Assembly: GCA_934621665.1 (NCBI GenBank)
Contig: CAKTUT010000048.1
Span: forward strand, 1-10,708
Reading direction: 5' to 3'
DNA: 10,708 bases
From: an uncultured Oscillospiraceae bacterium
GTDB lineage: Bacteria > Bacillota > Clostridia > Oscillospirales > Oscillospiraceae
The notes beneath the pieces were generated by a model. The model ran no database searches. It saw only the letters and a list, made by a program, of their open reading frames with translations, and was not told the origin of the DNA. Made by a program: the position numbers and the translations under genes. Of the stretch, positions 6,411 through 10,708 are shown in pieces; within the stretch, counting starts at the first letter, position 1; each line of letters begins with the position of its first letter.

Positions 6411-7994
6411 TTATTTTCCGCTTGCGCCGTAGTTTGCCAGCACACGCGCCGAGGGGTCGGACACATCGCAGCCCTCCCATGCCTTGTTCGGCATCCAGAA
6501 ATCCTTGACCATCTCTGCCTGACCGGGATAATATTTCTCAAAAATCTCGCGGTAGAGCAGACTTTCCTTTGTAAACGGCTGCGCAAAGGAATACGCCTTG
6601 CGCTTTTGCGCAAATTCCTCATCGGTGTAGCAGCTTTCGGCATATGCTTTCAGATCATCCACCATCGAATGGCCGACCGCGTCGGAGAATGCCGCTTTCT
6701 GCCGCCACAGGATATCCTCCGGCAGGATTTTGTCCTCGGCAAACGCACGCCGCAGCAGATATTTTCCCATATCATAGATGTTCCGCTTCTTTTCTGGGTC
6801 AATTGCCATCACATACTTTACAAAGCCCAGATCTCCAAACGGCACGCGCGCCTCCAGTGAGTTGGCCGAAATGCAGCGGTCCGCACGCAGGACATCGTAC
6901 ATATAAAGCTCATCCACGCGCTTTTTTGCTTCCTGCTGGAACGCCTCAGCCGACGGTGCAAAGTCTGTATATTTATACCCAAAAAGTTCGTCTGAAATTT
7001 CACCCGTCATCAGCACGCGGACATCCGTCTGCTCATGAATGGCTTTACAGCACAGATACATGCCGATGCTGGCACGGATGGTTGTGATGTCATATGTGCC
7101 AAGCAGCGCAATGACCTCCTCCAGCGCGTCCAGCACATCCTGCCGTGTCATGGTGACCTCGGTATGCTCCGCACCGATGAACTCCGCCACTTCACGCGCA
7201 TACTTCAGGTCAATTGGGTCAAGATCCATGCCGATGGCAAACGTGCGGATTTTCTTGCCAAGGAGCTTTGATGAAATGGCACACACCAGACTGGAATCCA
7301 GTCCGCCGGAGAGTAAAAAGCCAAGCGGTGCATCGGCGTCAAGCCGCTTCTCCACGCCCGCAATCAGCTTCTCGCGGATGGCGGCGCAGACAGTGTCAAG
7401 ATCATCCTCGCAATAGTTTGTCACCGTAGTCAAATCGGCGTAGCGCACAAACGCGCCGTCCTTATAATAGTGGCCGGGCGGAAATGGCATAACGCGCTTG
7501 CAAAGACCAATTAGGTTCTTTGCTTCACTTGCAAAAATAATCGAGCCGTCGTCCAGATATCCATAGAACAGCGGTCGGATACCGATAGGGTCACGCGCGG
7601 CGACAAGGGAATCTGACGCGCTGTCATAGATAATCATGGCGAACTCCGCATCCAGCTTGTTGAACATTTCAACGCCATATTCATGCCAAAGCGGGAGAAT
7701 AATCTCGCAATCCGAATCGGACGCAAAGCGATAGCCTTTCGCCTCCAGTTCCTTTTTCACCGGACGGAAGCCATAGAGCTCGCCGTTGCAAACGGCCATA
7801 TCGCTGTCCAGATGAAACGGCTGCATACCTGTCTCGCTCAAGCCCATGATGGCAAGGCGGTGAAAGCCAAGGCATACGCTTCCCACCTGTTCTACGCGCG
7901 TTGCGTCAGGGCCGCGGGAGATTGTGCGGTCAAAATAGGGACGAACCGCTTCCTTTGTCAGACTTTTTGAAGAGAAACCAATAATTGCGCACAT
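6411..7994 (-). CDS. asnB: Asparagine synthetase, glutamine-hydrolysing (class II)
   Basis: 527 residues, close to the usual 520-630 of the family. It makes Asn from Asp, Gln and ATP in the cytoplasm. After the initiator Met comes Cys (MCAIIGF), the N-terminal nucleophile of class II glutaminases. R27-G-P-D30 and N70-G-E72-L-Y are the glutamine-binding signatures, and SDSDCE is also present. The synthetase half has the PP-loop SGGLDS (229-234) for Asp adenylation, then ITTIRASIGMYL, MTGEISDELFGY, LEARVPFGD and WRQKAAFSDAVG, all close to the AsnB type. The frame remains open up to 8057, but the start at 7994 is fixed by the required Cys2 and by GGAGGTG 6 nt upstream; the upstream codons belong to the T-box leader. 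It is transcribed alone from 8297-8325 and ends at 6376-6402. Confidence 0.97.
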   Translation of the reverse strand: MCAIIGFSSKSLTKEAVRPYFDRTISRGPDATRVEQVGSVCLGFHRLAIMGLSETGMQPFHLDSDMAVCNGELYGFRPVKKELEAKGYRFASDSDCEIILPLWHEYGVEMFNKLDAEFAMIIYDSASDSLVAARDPIGIRPLFYGYLDDGSIIFASEAKNLIGLCKRVMPFPPGHYYKDGAFVRYADLTTVTNYCEDDLDTVCAAIREKLIAGVEKRLDADAPLGFLLSGGLDSSLVCAISSKLLGKKIRTFAIGMDLDPIDLKYAREVAEFIGAEHTEVTMTRQDVLDALEEVIALLGTYDITTIRASIGMYLCCKAIHEQTDVRVLMTGEISDELFGYKYTDFAPSAEAFQQEAKKRVDELYMYDVLRADRCISANSLEARVPFGDLGFVKYVMAIDPEKKRNIYDMGKYLLRRAFAEDKILPEDILWRQKAAFSDAVGHSMVDDLKAYAESCYTDEEFAQKRKAYSFAQPFTKESLLYREIFEKYYPGQAEMVKDFWMPNKAWEGCDVSDPSARVLANYGASGK

Positions 7995-8000
7995 AAAAAG

Positions 8001-8007
8001 CACCTCC
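8001..8007 (-). promoter_or_regulatory. Ribosome binding site of asnB
   Basis: GGAGGTG, then CTTTTT, then ATG at 7994. Its 3' part GGTGC (8000-8004) is complementary to GCACC (8063-8067) inside the T-box bulge upstream, so it could be sequestered; that is inference. Confidence 0.85.
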
Positions 8008-8019
8008 GGATATTGTCGC

Positions 8020-8055
8020 GACAGCGATCCTAAAACTTTAGGACGAATCGCTGTC
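8020..8055 (-). terminator. T-box terminator-position hairpin (no U-tract)
   Basis: GACAGCGA (8048-8055) pairs with TCGCTGTC (8020-8027), and TCCTAAA (8037-8043) pairs with TTTAGGA (8028-8034), with a small internal bulge at 8044-8047. It shares CCTAA with the antiterminator, as expected for a T-box switch. The following bases are GCGACAATATCC, not a U-run, so plain intrinsic termination is doubtful. It may instead act on translation or with a downstream element. Confidence 0.75.
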
Positions 8056-8268
8056 AATCCGTGGTGCCACCTAACTTACCGCAATGCGGTCTCTTTGCCG
8101 GGTTCTAACAAACCCGTGTGCTTTAACGCCGCACGCCGCGTCTTTCCTACTTGGCAGAGCCGTTCAGATTGCTGCTCAAGAGTGTTATTCGCGCGGTCTC
8201 GTGCGCCGGGCTTCCACTGTCCCCGGCTCGCTGCGGCTGAGCCTCCGCGTTACTTGTCTCTTTCATCG
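8020..8268 (-). ncRNA. T-box riboswitch, tRNA-Asn specific, in the asnB leader
   Basis: Read on the minus strand. Stem I starts near 8268 with GATGAAAGAG, then the AGTA loop-E motif, and the distal AG-bulge/loop pattern AGCGAG-CCGGGG-ACAGTGGAAG-CCCGG (about 8206-8234). The 3' side of the specifier loop reads GAATAACA: the codon AAC (8184-8186) followed by the usual purine specifies Asn. A hairpin with ACCGCA/TGCGGT arms lies at 8078-8090. The T-box itself, TTAGGTGGCACCACGG (about 8059-8074), has the bulge UGGC, which pairs with tRNA acceptor GCCA; discriminator G agrees with tRNA-Asn. Antiterminator pairing TTAGG with CCTAA and ACG with CGT competes with the hairpin at 8020-8055. Uncharged tRNA-Asn should turn asnB on. 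Codon, discriminator base and downstream gene all agree, so the assignment is strong. Confidence 0.95.
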
Positions 8269-8296
8269 CATTTGCGTATATCAAATTGATGATGAG

Positions 8297-8325
8297 ATTC
8301 TACACCCGCAAGGCCGTTTCGTCAA
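8297..8325 (-). promoter_or_regulatory. Promoter of asnB
   Basis: Minus-strand -35 TTGACG (8320-8325), exactly 17-nt spacer, -10 TAGAAT (8297-8302). Predicted transcription start near 8290 gives a leader of about 295 nt that holds the complete T-box. Confidence 0.85.
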
Positions 8326-8390
8326 GACCTTACGACAAATTTTTTTACTTTTTGTTCTTGAATTTTTATTCATCGCAGCAGAATTTCTTT

Positions 8391-9449
8391 TCATGCACCC
8401 TGCCGCGCCGCAACGGACGCAATCCCGGCGGCAAAACGGTCAAGCCGCGCGTCAATCCCGGCAATCTTTTCCGCAGCGCCCGGGTCATTTGCCGTCTGCA
8501 TCATGCAAAAGTGTGGCGGCAAAATGGCCGACTTGTTCAGGCACATTGCCCCCAGCAGCTGCATGGCCACAAGATCGCTTCCGGAATAGCCCGAGACCAC
8601 CACGCCAAACAGGTATTTCTGCATCAGATCCTGCCGCACAAGGAGATTGGTCAGCCGGTTAAACAGCGCCATAATATTTGCGCTGACCGCGTCGTTATAG
8701 TTTGGGCACAGAAACAGCAGCGCGTCGCTCTGCTCAATTGCCGGCAGGACACGCTTTGAAATCGCACCGCCATAGAAGCATGTCTGGTTTTCGGCAAAGT
8801 GACGGCATGCCTCATAGGAACAGCCGCGGCAGTCATAAATTGCGCCGTTTTGCAGCGAAATTTCCTGCGCGTTGATGCTTTGCGGCAGACGTGAAAGAAT
8901 CTCATGTCCCAGCCAGAGCGTATTTGAGCGCGTATGGTCAGATGCATGCAGCATCAAAAGCCTTGGCTGGCGGAACACCGGCGGCTCAAATTCTGCAATG
9001 CGCGCAGCAAGCATTTGAATCTGCCGGACGTAGGTCTGCTCCCAGTCAAGCCCCCACTGTCGTGCCAGAATGTGCTGGTTATAGAGCGAACCCGTCCCCT
9101 CCACCAGCGGCTTGCCCGGAAACAAGCAGCCGCTCTGGTTGGCGCTGAGCGCAAGTTGACGCGCCGCCTCCTTGGTATACAGCTCGCCGTCGCCATCAAT
9201 CACCATTCCGGCAACGCTCCCCATCAGGCAGTCCGCAGCCGCGCGCAACACGCGCAGCGTCCGGCAAAACTGCTCGTCTGTGCCGCACGCATCCACGTGC
9301 ACCGCAAACAGCAGCCGCTTTCCTTGTCCGTCCGTCTCCAACTGCTCCGGCGCAAGCGTTTTCACCACAAGCCCGCCCAGCGCGACGCCCAGCGCGCGCG
9401 AAAGCCGCGCACCGCTTCCTATCTGCACCAACCAAAGCGTATGTTTCAT
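8391..9449 (-). CDS. Two-part flavodoxin-fold (FMN reductase-like) protein with a four-cysteine cluster
   Basis: 352 residues. From about 161 onward it follows the NADPH-dependent FMN reductase / iron-sulfur flavoprotein pattern: a first strand and phosphate-binding loop RLLMLHASDHTRSNT (about 163-177), LLFLCPNYNDAVSANIMALFNRL (244-266, like the sP.Y.g..sa..K.f.DR motif) and VVVSGYSGSD (about 293-302). Between them lie C207, C210, C215 and C224 (DCRGC....C........C), a spacing similar to clostridial iron-sulfur flavoproteins but not the classic C-x2-C-x2-C, so cluster binding is possible and not shown. I do not recognise the first 160 residues; they contain a FPGKPLVEGTGSLYNQH stretch and look globular and soluble. 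The start codon overlaps the upstream stop as ATGA, with GGAGG inside the upstream gene 11-12 nt before, so translation is coupled to the dehydrogenase-like gene. A redox role using FMN is likely; the substrate is unknown. Confidence 0.8.
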   Translation of the reverse strand: MKHTLWLVQIGSGARLSRALGVALGGLVVKTLAPEQLETDGQGKRLLFAVHVDACGTDEQFCRTLRVLRAAADCLMGSVAGMVIDGDGELYTKEAARQLALSANQSGCLFPGKPLVEGTGSLYNQHILARQWGLDWEQTYVRQIQMLAARIAEFEPPVFRQPRLLMLHASDHTRSNTLWLGHEILSRLPQSINAQEISLQNGAIYDCRGCSYEACRHFAENQTCFYGGAISKRVLPAIEQSDALLFLCPNYNDAVSANIMALFNRLTNLLVRQDLMQKYLFGVVVSGYSGSDLVAMQLLGAMCLNKSAILPPHFCMMQTANDPGAAEKIAGIDARLDRFAAGIASVAARQGA

Positions 9450-10687
9450 TTGTAATCGAACCTCCGAAGCGCCGCGTGGGTCTGCTCGATGCGCCGCATC
9501 AGCGCCGGGCAGATTTCTTCCCGTTCCAATTCGATTCCCTGCCGCGTCATTCGGCTGCGGCAGCCAAAATATGCGCCGTCAAACGGTACTGCCCCGTTGT
9601 GTGCCTCTCCGCGCACCAAGCGCAGAATGCTGATTGCCGCCGAGGAAAGCCCCGGCGCAAGATACGGCTTGAAGCCAAGCTCCCGCACGCGCAGGTTTGC
9701 CGTGCGTGCAAGCTCTGTCAGGTGCACGGAAAGCGCATCATCGTAGCCCGCACCAAAGTCATTCGCCGCAAGCAGTCCCTCGCCGTGTGGCCCATAAACA
9801 CGGCCGTTTGAAAAGTCAATCTTCTCTTTTTCCGCAAAATATGATGCACGCGCTGCCATCACGCCAAGTCCAAAGCCCTGTACCTGCTCTGGCAACAGGC
9901 CATCATAGTCATAGCTTCCGTCTGCGGCACGGTTGCTTTCGAGAAATACCGCGCGGGAAAGATGATCAACCGGGTCGGAAATCTGGCAAAACAGCCCCAT
10001 AAAGTGCGTTTCACGCGCCATTTTTGCATACGCCGTCAGCATCGCGCGGTTGGCCGCAAACTGCGCCATACGCACATCCCGAACATCCGTGCCAAGCCCC
10101 GGCACGCCGCGCGAGGCAGTAAATGCCAGCAGATCGCAGTCAAACAGCTCGTCCATCTGCCGCATGCACACGCGCGGCAGCGCCTGCCCATCACAGACCG
10201 GCAGCACCTGATTGAGCTCCATCTCATACCGCGCGCATTGCGCCGCGTTCGGATCAAAAATTCCGATCTCCGAAAGCTCTGCCCCAAGCAGCTTGAGCCC
10301 CATCAGAACCGTTCCGCCCACGTCGCCAAGCCCGACCAGATTTACCCGCAGGCCGCGCTTTGGCGCGCCGTACCAGTGCTCCAGATAGGAAAATGCGCGT
10401 GCAAATCTGACATTCAGCACGCTTGCGCCGTGTGCGCGGACAAACGCATCCAGCCCCTCCGGCGTATCCGCTGGCACAGCAGCCATGCAGGGACGCAGGC
10501 ATGAAACGGACTCTTCTTCATACAGCTCCGCAAGACTATGGATGGCAAACAGCCCGCGGCTGACCGCCGGGTCGCGCTTTACCAAAAATACCAGCGGCGC
10601 AAACGGCGCGCCGCACGGCGCTGCTCCCGCCGGAAACAGCGGCTCATCCGCACAAAGGCAGAACTGCTTCCATTTTTTAAAAATCAT
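9446..10687 (-). CDS. Lactate/malate dehydrogenase-like protein with altered catalytic residues
   Basis: 413 residues, about 100 longer than LDH/MDH because of an N-terminal extension (1-112) that I do not recognise. The Rossmann motif VNLVGLGDVGG (115-125) is followed by acidic D145 (GIFDPN), which suggests NAD over NADP. Family landmarks line up by eye: FTASRGVPGLGTDVRDVR (189-206) with the active-site loop, SDPVDHL (237-243) with SNPVDxL, GFGLGVMAAR (271-280) with GxGTxLDxAR, GPHGE (299-303) with GEHGD, and a C-terminal LDH-like segment (347-410). The substrate Arg (R280) and catalytic His (H301) are kept, but the His-partner Asp is M277 and the NPVD Asn is D238, so it may not be a normal LDH/MDH. 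ATG at 10687 is preferred over GTG at 10696, because AAAGGAG is 10 nt from the ATG and only 1 nt from the GTG. It is first in a coupled pair with the flavoprotein; the promoter is outside the window. Confidence 0.82.
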   Translation of the reverse strand: MIFKKWKQFCLCADEPLFPAGAAPCGAPFAPLVFLVKRDPAVSRGLFAIHSLAELYEEESVSCLRPCMAAVPADTPEGLDAFVRAHGASVLNVRFARAFSYLEHWYGAPKRGLRVNLVGLGDVGGTVLMGLKLLGAELSEIGIFDPNAAQCARYEMELNQVLPVCDGQALPRVCMRQMDELFDCDLLAFTASRGVPGLGTDVRDVRMAQFAANRAMLTAYAKMARETHFMGLFCQISDPVDHLSRAVFLESNRAADGSYDYDGLLPEQVQGFGLGVMAARASYFAEKEKIDFSNGRVYGPHGEGLLAANDFGAGYDDALSVHLTELARTANLRVRELGFKPYLAPGLSSAAISILRLVRGEAHNGAVPFDGAYFGCRSRMTRQGIELEREEICPALMRRIEQTHAALRRFDYK

Positions 10688-10697
10688 CCTGCACACG

Positions 10698-10704
10698 CTC
10701 CTTT
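10698..10704 (-). promoter_or_regulatory. Ribosome binding site that sets the start at 10687
   Basis: AAAGGAG on the minus strand, 10 nt before the ATG at 10687. The in-frame GTG at 10696 would be only 1 nt away, too close for normal initiation. Confidence 0.7.
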
Positions 10705-10708
10705 CGGC

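Noticed and set aside
7995..8057. N-terminal extension of asnB
   Set aside because: It would remove the required Cys2 nucleophile from the N terminus and would translate the T-box terminator hairpin.
8020..8290. Possible small RNA or attachment site, because of dense inverted repeats upstream of asnB
   Set aside because: The inverted repeats are explained by T-box stem I, the 8078-8090 and 8100-8115 hairpins and the terminator/antiterminator.
8084..8662. Plus-strand open frame over the asnB leader and the end of the flavoprotein gene
   Set aside because: It covers the antisense of a structured T-box RNA and of a recognised coding region, with no motifs of its own.

Overview
The window is a gene-dense bacterial chromosome segment with moderately high G+C. 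Strong purine-rich Shine-Dalgarno sites, sigma-A type promoters, intrinsic terminators, a tRNA-Asn T-box leader and an S-layer-homology (SLH) surface protein together point to a Gram-positive Clostridia-type member of the Bacillota. An Oscillospiraceae/Ruminococcaceae-like gut anaerobe is my best guess, inferred from style and not proven. I see no phage, insertion sequence, CRISPR array, tRNA or rRNA.

Layout. (1) 2-2437 (+): the 3' part of a large surface protein with a beta-helix-like region, three tandem Ig-like domains, a fourth Ig-like segment and three C-terminal SLH repeats; it is cut by the left edge. (2) 2438-2564: convergent gap with two separate hairpins, one for each flanking gene. 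(3) 2565-3872 (-): cation:proton antiporter. (4) 3873-4089: divergent intergenic region with one good promoter on each strand. (5) 4090-5385 (+): metal-dependent amidohydrolase, followed by a bidirectional terminator. (6) 5448-6266 (-): NapH-like membrane protein with two C-terminal [4Fe-4S] motifs and its own promoter. (7) 6411-7994 (-): glutamine-dependent asparagine synthetase asnB, preceded by an approximately 300-nt leader carrying a T-box riboswitch with an AAC (Asn) specifier and a near-consensus promoter. (8) 8391-10687 (-): a two-gene, translationally coupled unit (ATGA overlap) made of a lactate/malate-dehydrogenase-like protein and a two-part flavodoxin-fold protein with four clustered cysteines.

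How they work together. Most genes are separately transcribed housekeeping or accessory functions: cell surface, ion homeostasis, peptide/amide metabolism, membrane electron transfer and Asn synthesis. asnB should be induced when tRNA-Asn is uncharged. The least ordinary part is the right-hand pair. The dehydrogenase-like protein keeps the Rossmann motif, the catalytic-type His and the substrate-type Arg, but by eye it has Met in place of the relay Asp and Asp in place of the NPVD Asn. It is coupled to a flavoprotein whose N-terminal half I do not recognise. The asnB leader is also unusual: its terminator-position hairpin has no U-tract, and the T-box bulge can pair with the Shine-Dalgarno region.
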